Assembly (NCBI RefSeq): GCF_035594125.1
Contig: NC_087185.1
Span: 10,618,501-10,682,500, forward strand
Direction: 5' to 3'
From: Scylla paramamosain
Lineage: Eukaryota > Arthropoda > Malacostraca > Decapoda > Portunidae
Length of the DNA: 64,000 bases
Shown: positions 39,113 through 47,750 of the stretch, piece after piece
Position numbering within the stretch: position 1 is the first letter of the stretch
Layout of the letters: every line of letters begins with the position of its first letter
Made by a program: the position numbers and the translations under genes
The notes under the pieces: model-generated
What the model saw: only the letters and a program-made list of their open reading frames with translations
Databases searched by the model: none
Told to the model about the DNA's origin: nothing

Positions 39113-39370
39113 TAAAATTTGGTTTTATTCCCATGTAATGTGATTGCCCTGCTTTTTAGTGCTTTATTGCCTAACACGCTCAAAAACACTCAAAAGACAC
39201 TCTTCTGCTAATGTCATTTTTTTTTTCTACATAAACCTAGTTTCGCATGCAATTTGGGGTTTCGGCAACTAAGAATGTGGAAAACACTCAAAATACACGC
39301 ATTTGGTAAGGTTGTTCTGTATCTCAGTTAAGAGTGTTATTCATGAGTTTCAGCGTTTTGGTACCTAAGA

Positions 39371-39503
39371 ATCTCAAAAACACTCATAATGCACGTTTCT
39401 CGTAATGTCGTTCTTTTTCTTCATATAGGGTGCTTTGCATGCATTTTGGCATTTTTTTTTTCATGTAATAGCTGAAAAAAACTGAAAATACACGCTTTTG
39501 GTA
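39371..39503 (+). repeat. Old satellite layer flanking LINE copy 1
   Basis: After an E sub-monomer without its half-length extension (TACCTAAGAATCTC) comes an A/F-type sub-monomer with CATAATGCACGTTTCTCG and GGGTGCTTTGCATGCATTTT. A B/G type then starts (GAAAATACACGCTTTTGG) and is interrupted after GGTAAT by the LINE tail. The same order and variants are seen at 43170-43309 before LINE copy 2, so this flank was duplicated together with the element. Confidence 0.75.
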
Positions 39504-39530
39504 ATAAGAACATAAGAACATAAGAAATAA
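39504..39530 (-). repeat. 8-bp tandem 3' tail of LINE copy 1
   Basis: On the + strand ATAAGAAC, ATAAGAAC, ATAAGAA. On the LINE strand this is repeated GTTCTTAT, resembling the short octamer repeats that end CR1 elements. Copy 2 (43309-43327) has one octamer fewer. Confidence 0.75.
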
Positions 39531-39815
39531 GTAAATCTGCAAGAAGACATCAGGCCTACAAGTGGCAGTACTTGTATGAAATATGCCTACCTATTTTCAC
39601 CTATCGTCCCCATCCATAAATGTGTAATTTTCTCTTACTGTTCCCAAATGCCTCAGCGCTAACAGCTTGATTACTACGTCCGTTCCAATCATCTACTACT
39701 CTATTTGAAAATCCAATCCTCTCTCCTTTTTGAACATCAAGTTTTCAGGCTTGAACCCGTTTTTCTTGTTCTATCATATATACAGATTCTAAGAATTTTC
39801 CTTATGTTCCCTTTA

Positions 39816-40034
39816 TTATAACCCAAAGACTTCTATTAGGTCCACTCTTAACCTACGTCTCTTTAAAGAATGTAAATTTAACAGCTTGAATATCGCTTCG
39901 TAAGGAATACTCCTCATCCCCTGTTTCCTTTCAGTCATTTTCCTTTGTACTGATTCTAATAGACCTTTATCCTTCCTGTGATGTGGTGACCAAAATAGGA
40001 CAGCGTAGTCTAGATGAAGTCTGACCAGCGCCAA
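39816..40034 (-). pseudogene. RT C-terminal fragment, LINE copy 1
   Basis: A 72-residue open stretch typical of the region after the RT palm in CR1-like elements: LVRLHLDYAVLFWSPHHRKD at the start, LLESVQRKMT at 25-34, GMRSIPYEA at 39-47 and LLNLHSLKRRRLRVDL at 51-66. It lies downstream (in LINE sense) of the palm fragment at 40179-40592 but in a separate frame, so the original ORF is broken between them. Non-functional remnant. Confidence 0.82.
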
Positions 40035-40178
40035 ATGTAACTTTAATATTACTTCGGGAGTTTTACTTTTAGCACTCCTGAAAATTAATCATAATACATT
40101 ATTTGCTTTGTTTCTGGCCTCTTTCCATTGCTTTCTTAGACGGAGTTCAGATATAACCTTAAATCTCAAATCTTTTAC

Positions 40179-40592
40179 TTACCCTGAACCTACCAGAACT
40201 TGGTTGTTCATTGTGTAACTACTGTGTGGGTTTCTTCTACTTACACTAAGTGCTTTGCATTTGTTGACATTAAACTGCATTTGCCTTCTGCTCATCCATT
40301 CGTTCAACCTACTCAAATCTGCCTGCAAGGCGATGGTATGCGATTCTGACCTAATTATTCTACATATTCTGTTGTCATACGCAAATTTACTAACAACTCT
40401 ACTAATTCCACTATCCAAGCCATTCACATATATTACAAACAACATCGGCCCTAATACTAATAATCCCTTTTTCACCCCACTAATTACTTGACCCCACTCC
40501 GATTTAGAGCCGTTTATTACAACACTCTGTCGCCTGACGCTTAGCCATGACCTTATCCAATCTAAACACATCTCTCTCGTGCGCCCTAACAT
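40179..40592 (-). pseudogene. Reverse transcriptase palm fragment, LINE copy 1 (catalytic Asp lost)
   Basis: A 137-residue fragment. The region after RT motif A is recognisable from CLDWIRSWLS (9-18) and VVINGSKSEWGQVISGV (24-40). The motif B position reads KKGLLVLGP (41-49) where active elements usually have PQGSVLGP. The motif C position reads FAYD (70-73) where FADD is expected, so one of the two metal-binding aspartates is replaced by tyrosine. It continues with LNEWM (96-100), MQFNVNKCK (105-113) and YTMNNQVL (126-133), all typical of CR1/Jockey-type RTs. The N-terminal end is set by a frameshift just after the RAHER segment, which copy 2 also has. Enzymatically dead. Confidence 0.88.
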
Positions 40593-40840
40593 TTCTCAGT
40601 AGCCTCTGATGGGATACCTTGTCAAACGCTTTACTAAAGTCCTATCACCATTATCTGCCGCCTTGTAAACCTTACTGTATAAACTTACCGAGTTTCCTCA
40701 GGTAAGACTCCCCATTCCAGAAGCCGTGCTGTAACTGAGTTATCAAGTTATGTTTGTCTAAATGCTTTTAAATGTTCTTCGCTATTATTGACTCCTTTAT
40801 TTTACATTCAACAGAAGTTAAGCTGACAGGTTAGACGTTA
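40593..40840 (-). pseudogene. Broken RT fingers/motif A region, LINE copy 1
   Basis: Minus-strand remains of the RT N-terminal half. Lesions visible here: a ~19-bp loss near 40646, where copy 2 has the codons just before motif A, and a TAA stop at 40768-40770 in the segment preceding EHLDK-like residues. The same stop is at 44600-44602 in copy 2. The NYRPVSLT region is damaged by a 7-bp loss near 40830. The end at 40840 is an abrupt join to satellite, not the element's true 5' end. Confidence 0.75.
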
Positions 40841-43169
40841 AAGCTAAAATTAACTTTTTTCATGATGTTCTTTTTTCACATAATTTCCCTAAATTTTGCC
40901 AGAATTTTAGCACATTCGTACCTATAAAAATTAATAAAAAAAAAAATTCTATTTGTTATTTATTTATTTTTCCTCTATAAAGAGTGTTATTTTTTGGTTT
41001 TAACTTTTTGGTACTTAAGGAACTTAAAAACACTCATAATACACGTTTCTCGTAATGTCCTTTCCTTTCCTAAACATAGGGTTCTTTGCATGTATTTAAG
41101 CGTTTTTATAAGTAACATGATCAAAAAAACTCAAAATACATATTTTAGGTAATGTTATTATATTTCTTCATATTGGTTGGTTTGCATCCGTTTTAGCGTT
41201 TTCCTACGTAAAACAATGAAAAGACACGTTTTCAGTAATTTTGTTTTGTATTCCCATATTGATTGATTTCCATTATATTTATCGTTTTGTTGCTTAACAT
41301 GCTGAAAAACACTCAAAAGACAGGTTTCTGGTAAAGTCGTTTAATTTTCTCATGTAGGTGGCTTTGCATGTACTTTAGGGTTTAATACATAACAGTCCGA
41401 AAAAAAAGCTAAAATTAACTTTTTGGATAATGTTCTTTTACCACATAATTGCCCTGAATTTTGCCAGAATTTTGGTATCTCGGTACCTATGAATATGAAT
41501 AACAAAAAAAAAAAATCCTATATTTTTTATTGATTTATTTATTTTTTTCTAAATAAAGAGTGCTATTTGTGGTACTTAAGGAACTTAAAAACACTCATAA
41601 TACACGTTTCTCGTAATGTCCTTTCCTTTCCCAAATATAAGGTTCTTTGCAGGTATTTAAGCGTTTTTTTAGATAACATGATCAAAAACACTCAAAATAT
41701 ATGTTTTTGTAATGTTATTCTGTTTCTCCATAAAGGGTGTTTTGCATGCGTTTTAGTGTTTTGGTATATAAGGAGATCAAAAACACTTAAAGTCAAGTTC
41801 TTGGTAAATGTTGGTTTTATTCCCATGTAATGTGATTGTCCTACTTTTTAGTGCTTTATTGCCTATCACGCTCAAAAACACTCAAAAGACACTTTTCAGG
41901 TAATGTCATTTTTTTTCCCCAAATAAAGTTAGTTTCGCGTGCAATTTTGGGTTTTGGTAACTAAGAATGTGAAAAACTCTCAAAATACACGCATATAGTA
42001 AGGTTGTTCTGTTTCTCAATTAAGAGTGGTTTTCATGAGTTTCAGCACTTTGGTATCTAAGAAACTTCTCCATACACACGAGTTTTTTGCGTTTTTTGCC
42101 TTACGGTTCTTGTGAATCTATAAAACTCATTATACACGTTTCTCGTAATATCTTTTTGTTGACCAATATAGAGTGCTTAGCATCCAATTTTGTTTTTTTT
42201 TATAGGTAACAAGCTCAAAAACACTCAAAATATACCTTTTTTGGTAATGTTTTTCTATTTCTTGATATTGTTTGGTTTGCATCCGTTTTAGCGTTTTTCT
42301 ACGTAAAACACTAAAAAGACATGTTTTCAATAATTTTCTTTTACATTCCCATATAGAGAGACTTCCATATTATTTATCGTTTTGGTGCCTAAAATGCTGA
42401 AAAACACTCAAAAGACAGTTTTCTTGGAAAGTCGTTTAATTTCCTCATATAGATGGTTTTGCATGCACTTTAGCGTTTGGTACATAACAGTCCGAAAAAA
42501 AAAGCTAAAATTAACTTTTTCGATAATGTTCTTTTTTCCACATAATTTCACTGAATTTTAACAGAATTTTGGCATCTCGGTACCTATGAAGATAAAAAAA
42601 AAATAGTATTTTTTTCTTTATTTTACTTTTTTTGTTTTGTTTCTGTGTTATTTGTGTTATTTGTGGGTTTTAGCTTTTTGGTACTTAAGGAACTTAAAAA
42701 CACTCATAATACACCTTTCTCTGAAAGTCCTTTCGTTTCCCAACCATAGGGTTCTTTGCATGCATTTAAGCGTTTTTATAGTTAACATGATCAAAAACAC
42801 TCAAAATACATGTTTTTGGTAATGTTTTTCTGTTTCTCCATAAAGGATGTTTTACATGCGTTTTAGCGTTTTGGTATGTAAGGAGCTCAAAAACACTTAT
42901 AGGCAATTTCTTGGTAAAAGTTGGTTTTATTCACATGTAATGTGATTGCCCCCTTTTTTTTTAGTGCTTTATTGCCTAATACGATCAAAAACACTCAAAA
43001 GACACTTTTATGGTAATGTCATTTTTTTTCCCCATATAAAGCTATTTTCGCATGAAATTTTGGGTTTTGGTAACCAAGAATGTGAAAAACACTCATAATA
43101 CACGCATTTGGTAAGGTTGTTCTGTTTCTCAATTAAGAGTGTTATTCAAGAATTTTAGCGTTTTGGTAT
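40841..43169 (+). repeat. HOR satellite block between the two LINE copies
   Basis: It begins in J immediately after LINE copy 1. A starts lie near 41029, 41591 and 42709. The first unit is only ~560 bp because B is fused to G (ACATATTTTAGGTAATG then TTATATTTCTTCATATTGG near 41140-41170), deleting the half-unit between them. K near 42595 is clipped (GAAGATAAAAAAAAAATAG). From about 43140 E passes without its extension into old-layer A/F. Nothing coding is visible. Confidence 0.8.
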
Positions 43170-43309
43170 CTAAAAATCTCAAAAACTCTCATAATGCACG
43201 TTTCTCGTAATGTCCCTTTTTTTTCCCCATATGGGGTGCTTTGCATGTATTTTGGCATTTTTTTTCACGTAATAGCTGAAAAAATACTGAAAATACACGC
43301 TTTTGGTAA
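43170..43309 (+). repeat. Old satellite layer flanking LINE copy 2
   Basis: E-type end (TATCTAAAAATCTC), A/F type (CATAATGCACGTTTCTCG, ATGGGGTGCTTTGCATG, CACGTAATAGCTG) and the start of B/G (GAAAATACACGCTTTTGG, TAAT). The interrupted B/G sub-monomer resumes at about 45372 with CTTCTCTATAAAGGGTGTTT, so this is the pre-insertion target. Confidence 0.75.
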
Positions 43310-43327
43310 TAAGAACATAAGAAATAA
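43309..43327 (-). repeat. 8-bp tandem 3' tail of LINE copy 2
   Basis: ATAAGAAC followed by ATAAGAAATAAG on the + strand: the same terminal octamer as in copy 1, one unit shorter. It directly abuts the interrupted satellite sub-monomer (CACGCTTTTGG, TAAT). Confidence 0.72.
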
Positions 43328-43616
43328 GTAAATCTGCAAAAAGGAATCAGGCCTACACGTGGCAGTACTTGTATGAAATATGCCTACCTATTTCCACCTA
43401 TCATCCCCATCCATAAATGTGTAATTTTTTCTTACAGTTCCGAAGTGCCTCAGCACTAACAACTTGATTAATACGTCCGTTCCAATTATCTACTACTCTA
43501 TTTGAGAACCAATTCCTTCCTGTCTCCTTTTTGAACATCAAGTTTTCAGGCTTGAACCCGTTTTTCTTGTTCTATCATGGTTACAGATTCTAAGAATTTT
43601 CCTTATGTTCCCCTTG

Positions 43617-43847
43617 TTATAACCCATGTACCACATAAAGACTTCTATCAGCTCCAACTCTTAACCTACGTCTCTCTAAAGAATGTAAATTTAACAGCTT
43701 GAATCTCGCTTCGTAACGAATACTCCTCATCCCCTGTATCCTTTTAGTCATTCTCCTTTGAAGTGATTCTAATAGACCTTTATCCTTCCTGTGATGTGGT
43801 GACCAGAATTGGACAGCGTAGTCTAGATGAAGTCTGACCAGCGCCAA
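43617..43847 (-). pseudogene. RT C-terminal fragment, LINE copy 2
   Basis: A 76-residue stretch homologous to 39816-40034: LVRLHLDYAVQFWSPHHRKD (3-22), LLESLQRRMTKRIQGMRSI (25-43) and LLNLHSLERRRLRVG (51-65). It then runs out of frame near 43660, after which GADRSL replaces the DLIEVF-type residues kept in copy 1. Closer to an intact sequence than copy 1 at most positions, but still a fragment. Confidence 0.82.
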
Positions 43848-44031
43848 ATGTAACTTTAATATTACTTCGGGAGTTCTACTTTTAGCACTCCTGAAAATGA
43901 ATCATAATACACTATTTGCTTTGTTTCTGGCCTCTTTGCATTGCTTTCTTAGACGGAGTTCAGAGCTAACTTTAAATCTCAAATCTTTTTCTTACCCTGA
44001 ACCTACCAGAACTTGGTTGTTCATTGTGTAA

Positions 44032-44385
44032 CTACTGTGTGGGTTTCTTTTTTAAGCTAAGTGCTTTGCATTTGTTGATATTAAACTGCATTTGCCATCT
44101 GTCTGTCCATTCGTTCATCCTATCCAAATCTGCCTGCAAGGCGATGGTATGCGATTCTGACCTAATTAATCTACACATTCTCGTGTCATACGCAAATTTA
44201 CTAACAACACTACTGATTCCACTATCCAGGTCATTGACATATAATACAAACAACATCAGCCCTAATACTAATAAACCCTTTGTCACCCCAATAATTACTT
44301 GACCCCTTTCGGATTTAGAGCCGTTTATTACAACACTCTGTCGCCTGCTGCTTAGCCATGACCTTATCCAATCTAAACACCTCAT
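44032..44385 (-). pseudogene. Reverse transcriptase palm fragment, LINE copy 2 (catalytic Asp lost)
   Basis: A 117-residue fragment: CLDWIRSWLS (3-12), VVINGSKSERGQVIIGV (18-34), motif B position TKGLLVLG (35-42), VLYVNDLDSGISSVVSK (47-63), motif C position FAYD (64-67), LNEW-like MNEWTD (90-95) and MQFNINKCK (99-107). The Asp-to-Tyr change at motif C and the altered motif B are the same as in copy 1. Upstream it overlaps the motif A fragment (44315-44524) in another frame, so a frameshift lies near 44385. The end LKKKPTQ follows a local AT-rich change near 44050 (TTTTTTAAGC on the + strand). Confidence 0.88.
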
Positions 44386-44524
44386 GTCTCTCGTGCGCCC
44401 TAACCTTTCTCAGTAGCCTCTGGTGGGGTACCTTGTCAAACGCTTTACTAAAGTCCTGATATAGGATGCCATAACTATCACCATTATCTTCCGCCTTGTA
44501 AACCTTACTGTATAAACTTACCAA
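44315..44524 (-). pseudogene. RT motif A fragment, LINE copy 2
   Basis: A 69-residue open stretch carrying RT motif A: ILYQDFSKAFDKVPHQRLLR at 20-39, with the catalytic Asp of DFSKAFD retained. The segment RAHERHEVF follows, after which the frame is lost; WIRSW appears one frame away in the 44032-44385 fragment. Upstream, the same frame continues to about 44677 apart from a TAA at 44600-44602. Confidence 0.87.
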
Positions 44525-44745
44525 GATTGTCAGGTAAGACTCCCCCTTCGCGAAGCCATGCTGTAACTGATTTATTAAGTTATATTTGTCTAAATGCTCT
44601 TAAATGTTCTTCGCTATTATTGACTCCATTATTTTACATTCAACAGAAGTTAAGCTGACAGGTCTATAATTAGACGTTAATTTTTTTTTTCTCCTTTTTT
44701 AAAGGTAGGTACTATATTTGCCTGCCTCCACATTACCGATACCTC
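44525..44745 (-). pseudogene. RT fingers region with in-frame stop, LINE copy 2
   Basis: Translated on the minus strand, about 44690-44745 gives WRQANIVPTFKKG, the conserved RT fingers segment. About 44610-44677 gives TSNYRPVSLTSVECKIMES, the NYRP/SLTS signature of LINE RTs, and then IIAKNI before a TAA at 44600-44602. EHLDKYNLINQLQHGFAKG follows. Between the two segments an A-run (about 44680-44692) shifts the frame and brings a stop. The region is recognisable but interrupted. Confidence 0.82.
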
Positions 44746-44789
44746 ACATGACTAAAGTGATTTCCTAAGGACAGAAACTAACAATTTAC

Positions 44790-45005
44790 TTATAACCTTT
44801 TTCCATTCCTTAAATACTCTGGAATATATTTCATCTGGTCCTGGGGACTTGAACTTTTCAGCTTATCTATCTTCTGTTCCACTATCTCTTTAGTTATGGT
44901 AATATCTGTCAGCTTCTCATTTTCTTCTACTCTAAATATCTTGTCACTATTCGGCAAATCCTGCATGTATTCCTGGGCAAAGACAGTTAAAAAATACTCG
45001 TTCAC
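44790..45005 (-). pseudogene. Pre-RT linker fragment, LINE copy 2
   Basis: A 71-residue open stretch with NEYFLTVFAQEYMQDLPNSD (2-21), EENEKLTDITITKEIVEQKI (27-46) and DKLKSSSPQD (47-56). This is the typical segment between endonuclease and RT in CR1/Jockey-type ORF2 proteins, where the conserved K-SPGPD motif is expected. Here that motif is damaged (SSSPQDQMK), and a frame change follows. Confidence 0.75.
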
Positions 45006-45371
45006 AATTTTACTAATCTCCTCCCAACAACTAAGCAGGTTCCATTCTGCTGTCTTTAAGGAACTATTGTTTCTCTATTCTTCGTCTTATATGCCTGATA
45101 AAATCCCTTGGGGTCAATCTTCGCTTGGCTAGCTACCTTTAATTCATAACTATTTTTAGCTTTCCTTGTTAAACTCCTGACTTTCCTAATTCATTATATT
45201 ATGGTCTTAAAACCACTTCCCCTGTCTTTAATCTCATATATACTTCTCTTTCGCCCTATGTAATGTTTTAACCTCAGTCATCCATTTAGGATCATTCTTC
45301 TGCGATCTTATTCTTCTGTAAGGGATATTCCCTAACTGTCCTGAATGTAATTTATCAACGAAATATTTATT
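45006..45371 (-). pseudogene. 5'-most LINE remnant (linker between EN and RT), copy 2
   Basis: Weakly coding LINE-like sequence in several frames. On the minus strand about 45060-45130 gives VASQAKIDPKGFYQAYKTKN, typical of the linker before the RT. About 45270-45310 gives short lysine/arginine-rich stretches. It is interrupted by stops. The 5' end is at about 45371, where satellite sequence (CTTCTCTATAAAGGG) resumes. No endonuclease motif was found. Confidence 0.6.
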
Positions 45372-47750
45372 TCGCTTCTCTATAAAGGGTGTTTTGCTTG
45401 AGTTTTAGCGTTTCTGTACATAAGAACCTTTAAAACACGTTTTTAGTAATGTTATTTTGTATTCCTGTATGGAGCGCTTTCCATGCTTTTCAGCGTTTTG
45501 GTGTCTAACACGTTGAAAAACACTCAAAAGACACGTTGATGATAATGTCGTTTCGTTTCCCGATAAAGGGGGCTTCCAATGCATTTTGTCTTTTGGTACT
45601 TAACAATATGAAAAAAAAAGTTTAAGTAAAAGTTTTCGGTAGAGTTATTTTTCCATATAAAGTTCTAATCATGTGTTTTTGAGTTTTGGTACCTAAAAAG
45701 CTCAAAATCTCTCATAATACACTTTTCTCGTAATGTCTTTTCTTTTCTCCATGTAGGATGCTTTGCGTGTAATTTGGCACTTTTATACTTAACAAGCACA
45801 AAACAATCAAAATACAAGTTTTTGGTAATGTCAATTTGTTTCTCCGTAAAGGTTGTTTTGCATGCTTTTCAGCGATTTCGGATGTAAAAGATGAAAAACA
45901 CTCTAAAGTTACTTTCTTGGTAATGTTATTTTATATTGCCAAATAGGGTGCTTTCAATGCTTTTCAGCATTTTGATTCCTAACACCCAAGTAAACACTCA
46001 AAAGACACGTTTCCTGTAATATCGTTTTGCTTCTTCATATAGGGATCTGCATGCATTATGATGTTTTGCTACATAATGTGAAAAACGCTCTAAATAAAGA
46101 TTTTAGGTAATGTTGTTCTTTTTCTCTATATAGGGTGCTATTCATCCTTTTTAGCGTTTTGGTACTTAGGATGCTTACTTAGGAAGCTCAAAAATACAAA
46201 TAAAACTTGTTTCTCCAAATGTTTTTCCATTTCCCCATATAGGATGCTTCGTATGTATTTTGACTTTTTGGTACATAAAAAGGAATAAAAAAACACTCAA
46301 AAACACGTGTTTGGTGATGTTCTGTTTCTCTATTAAGAGATATAGAATATGTTTTATTTTCATTCAGGCGGTTTAGTGTTTGGCACCTAAGAGACTCAAA
46401 ACACTGGTAATGCACGTTTCTCGTAATGTCCTATCGTTTCCTCATACAGGGTGCTTTACATGCATTTTTAAGATGATGTACGTAACAGACTCAAAAAGAC
46501 TCAAAATACACGTTTTTGGTATTTTTTTTTCTATTTGGTAAGATTATTCGTGTTTGTTGCACGTGTTTTAGCGTTTTGGAACGTAAAAAGTTTAAAACAC
46601 TTAAAAGACATGCTTATTATTTTGCATTTCTATATAAGGTGTTTTCCATGTTATTTAGCGTTTTCGTGCCTAACACGCTGAAAAACACATAAAAACACAT
46701 TTCTTACATTGTTGTTGAATTTTCTCGTATAGCGAGCAAGCATTATGGTGTTTTGCTACCTGACAATGTGAAAAACATTCAAATTACACGATTTTGGTAA
46801 TGTTTTTTCTTTTTCCATTTTTGCGTTTTGGTACCTGAGAAGCTAAAAAAAAAAAAAAAACTCATAATACACGTTTTCTGTCATGTCCTTTCGTTTCCTC
46901 ATATAGGCTATTTTTGGTGCTTTGGTACCTAACAGGGTGTTTGCATGTATTTTGACATTTTAGTTCGTAAGAACCTAAAAAACACTCTAAAGACACGTTT
47001 TAGTAAAGTTGTTTTGTATTCCCCTATGGGGTGATTTCGTTGCTTTTTACTGATTTGGTGCCTAACACGCTCAAAAAATAACAAAAGACAAGTTTCAAGT
47101 GATTTCGTTTCGTTTCTTCATATAGGTTGCTTTACATGCATGTTGGCGTTTTGGTAATTATCAATTTTAAAAAAATACCCGTTTTTGGTAAATTTGTTCT
47201 TTTTCTTCAGAGCACTATTGAAGTACTGATTTGGTACTTAAGAAAGTAATAAAAAAAAACAACAACAAACGTTTCTCGTAATGTCCTTTTTATTTCCATA
47301 TGCATGGTGATTTGTTTGATGAGAGGCGATTTTGTACATAATGAGCTCAAAAAAAAAAAAGAAAATACACGTTTTTGGTTAATGTATTCTATTTCTCTAT
47401 ATATATGGTATTTTCATATGTTTTTAAAAGTCGTTTCATATATTTCTATATGGATCTTTGCATGAATTTTGGCTTTTTGGTAACTAACAATGTCATAACA
47501 CTCAAAATGCACGTTTTTTTTTTTTTTTTGCAGTGTTGTTCTGTTTCTCCATATAGAGTGTTTTTCATGCGTTTTACCCTTTTGATACTAAGAAAATCAA
47601 AAACACTCATAATACACGTTTCTCGTAATGTCTTAATTTTTCCCATATAGGGTATTTCCGATTCATTTAGGCTTTTTTTTACGTAACAATCTTACAAAAG
47701 ACTCAAAATACTTGTTTTGTGTGCGTTTTAGCGTTTTCGTGTGTAAGGAG
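45372..47750 (+). repeat. Old, diverged satellite layer with a five-sub-monomer period
   Basis: About 24 sub-monomers are recognisable by starts such as GAAAAACACTCAAAAGACACG (45511 region), CTCATAATACAC (45711) and CAATCAAAATACAAG (45804). They are much more diverged from one another and from the rest. Their types cycle as C/H, I/D, E/J, A/F, B/G and then repeat: examples of C/H at about 45430, 45892, 46591 and 46976; I/D at 45511, 45990, 46679 and 47070. There is no clear A-K distinction, no E half-extension and no J/K A-run plus TTTA module. Regular HOR resumes at sub-monomer C near 47755. I see no gene in it. Confidence 0.75.

Larger units (their letters stand above)
35211..39370 (+). repeat. 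Ordinary HOR satellite block with a C-D duplication
   Basis: A starts lie near 35211, 36531, 37623 and 38729. The first unit is about 1.32 kb because after A-B-C-D and part of E (CATTTGGAAAGGTTTATC near 35608) the sequence returns to a second C (GTAAAATTTGGATTTATTCC near 35635) and D before going on. A second local event is the 168-bp tandem duplication of part of A and B at 38777-39112. K modules here carry long TTTA runs (for example 37541-37566). The right end, from about 39370, changes to the old A/F-type sequence flanking the LINE. Confidence 0.8.
39504..40840 (-). mobile_element. CR1/Jockey-like non-LTR retrotransposon fragment, copy 1
   Basis: Minus-strand LINE piece of about 1.34 kb, non-satellite in composition. 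Its 3' end is at the left. There the + strand shows ATAAGAAC twice and then ATAAGAAATAAG, an 8-bp tandem tail of the sort known from CR1 elements. Next come an untranslated stretch (about 39530-39815), then reverse-transcriptase C-terminal and palm remnants. At the right (5') side it stops inside the N-terminal part of the RT at GACAGGTTAGACGTTA and joins sub-monomer J (AAGCTAAAATTAAC) at 40840/40841. Relative to copy 2 it has small deletions (about 19 bp near 40646 and 7 bp near 40830). No endonuclease domain is present. Dead. Confidence 0.88.
43310..45371 (-). mobile_element. CR1/Jockey-like non-LTR retrotransposon fragment, copy 2
   Basis: Minus-strand LINE of about 2.06 kb, 5'-truncated. 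From right to left (LINE 5' to 3') it holds a lysine-rich linker upstream of the RT (residues like IDPKGFYQAYKTKN around 45070-45120), the pre-RT segment (44790-45005), the RT fingers, the palm (44032-44600) and the RT C-terminal region (43617-43847). An untranslated part and an 8-bp tail (ATAAGAAC then ATAAGAAATAAG) close the 3' end at 43309-43328. The flanking bases GGTAAT and CTTCTCTATAAAGGG belong to one sub-monomer, which fixes both ends within a few bases and shows the element inserted into pre-existing satellite. No endonuclease domain is present. Several stops and frameshifts make it dead. Confidence 0.9.

Noticed and set aside
40255..40491. Plus-strand open frames across the LINE copies (also 44024-44302 and 44896-45132)
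   Set aside because: They are the antisense of the reverse-transcriptase remnants, which carry the recognisable motifs on the minus strand.
43309..45371. Possible target-site duplication around LINE copy 2
   Set aside because: Flanks simply reconstitute one satellite sub-monomer; no clear direct repeat beyond sub-monomer similarity was visible, and CR1-type elements often lack long duplications.
39504..45371. Retroviral or LTR-element origin of the reverse transcriptase
   Set aside because: No LTRs, protease, integrase or RNase H signals. NYRPVSLTS, DFSKAFDKVPH, FA(D/Y)D and MQFN.NKCK are of the non-LTR CR1/Jockey type, and the octamer tail agrees.
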